Positions 46,892 to 47,136 of a DNA stretch of 47,136 nucleotides are shown piece by piece (the first letter of the stretch is position 1; each line of letters starts with the position of its first letter). Source of the DNA: SIG452 sp045656345 (GTDB lineage Bacteria; Bacillota; Clostridia; UMGS1840); NCBI GenBank assembly GCA_045656345.1, contig JAZOQZ010000089.1, positions 1 to 47,136 of the forward strand, given 5' to 3'. A program made the position numbers and the translations under genes. Under the pieces are notes generated by a model. It did not search any database. It saw only the letters and a program-made list of their open reading frames with translations, and was not told where the DNA came from.

Positions 46892-47136
46892 CTATTCTGG
46901 CAACCCATCTCTTATGTTGCCACGCAACCCACGCAAATAAGACATGTCTTCATTGTTCATCTGCTTTGGTTTGCGTGCGTTTTTAATAAACTGTTCGCGT
47001 TTCGTGCAAGATTCATTAGCAAGCGAACCAGTACAAACATATTGAACACCGTCAATAGTTTTGAATCGACAACCACGGCAGTGAATTGTACCGTCTTGCA
47101 TAACAGAAATACCTGCACCAAAAGCGGATGTTGTGA
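46892..47136 (-). CDS. Secreted Cys-rich small protein, C-terminal part (start lies at base 169)
   Basis: This is the 3' part of the gene described at 1-169; bases 46996-47136 duplicate 1-141. In-window Met codons at 47101 and elsewhere are internal. The visible residues include HCRGC, CTGSLANESC, a Lys/Arg-rich stretch and QMNNEDMSYLRGLRGNIRD. The stop at 46892 is followed by a GC hairpin (GGGCGG/CCGCCC) before the GapR-like gene, with no promoter visible between them. Confidence 0.7.
   Translation of the reverse strand, partial: TTSAFGAGISVMQDGTIHCRGCRFKTIDGVQYVCTGSLANESCTKREQFIKNARKPKQMNNEDMSYLRGLRGNIRDGLPE
46996..47136. repeat. Terminal direct repeat, right copy
   Basis: Identical to bases 1-141; the join closes the circle. 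Confidence 0.9.

Noticed and set aside
1..47136. CRISPR array
   Set aside because: No series of identical repeats with regular unique spacers was found. The iteron words are short and irregularly spaced.

Overview
The window is one complete circular genome of a temperate, contractile-tailed bacteriophage (Caudoviricetes). Its first 141 bases are repeated exactly as its last 141 bases. The unit genome is therefore about 46,995 bp, and the overlap looks like a k-mer-length assembly join. Almost every gene is on the minus strand; only the repressor and the integrase are on the plus strand. The DNA is visibly AT-rich. Two features suggest a Gram-negative host: a lipoprotein with a C-terminal membrane anchor that looks like a one-protein spanin, and a DUF2312/GapR-like protein. 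The second family is mainly known from Alphaproteobacteria and their phages, so a low-GC, perhaps gut-dwelling alphaproteobacterium is the best guess. The head and tail genes are of the PBSX/XkdKMNOPQRST type best known from Firmicutes, so the host call is not settled.

Layout on the minus strand, in order of transcription. (1) An early replication block (14409 to 6671): Cro-like and excisionase-like DNA-binding proteins, a broken SNF2 helicase, a VRR-NUC nuclease, a RecB-like nuclease fused to a Sak4-like ATPase, a DUF669 ssDNA-binding-like protein, a family B DNA polymerase and a D5-type primase-helicase, closed by a terminator. (2) A block of small accessory genes (6582 to 2752), rich in zinc-ribbon and single-span membrane proteins, starting at promoter P3. 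(3) A 270-bp cluster of inverted repeats (2472-2745) next to promoter P2, which drives a second accessory block (2405 to 237). (4) Promoter P1 drives a short unit across the circle junction: a secreted Cys-rich protein, the GapR-like protein, a cloverleaf-like element, tRNA-Gly, tRNA-Ile and a structured 3' tail. (5) Promoter P4 drives three small genes (46196 to 45547). (6) A roughly 29-kb late operon (45008 to 16412): two ParB-domain DNA methyltransferases, S-adenosylmethionine synthetase, terminase, portal, minor head protein, fibres and lysis candidates, scaffold, capsid, connectors, sheath, tube, chaperone with a -1 frameshift, tape measure, baseplate and amidase.

Regulation can be read from the sequence. 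The repressor-cro intergenic region carries 19-bp operators of the form AGTATCT-N5-AGATACT. The same operator sits on the only promoter-like sequence ahead of the late operon, so one repressor probably silences both early and late genes. Five leftward promoters share a -35, a 16-bp T-rich spacer and a -10. Three of them directly follow a terminator hairpin, and a fourth follows the inverted-repeat cluster. Four of them lead into nearly the same very short leader ending in AACAAAAAGGAT.

The most novel candidate is the RNA just downstream of tRNA-Ile. A GC-rich hairpin there exposes a loop with 14 exact bases complementary to that Shine-Dalgarno leader, followed by a terminator, so tRNA 3' processing would release an anti-Shine-Dalgarno small RNA aimed at several phage operons. 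A second candidate is a pair of diverged, collinear iteron regions (14979-15140 and 45257-45416) that could be replication or partition sites. All function calls come from reading motifs by eye; no database search was run.
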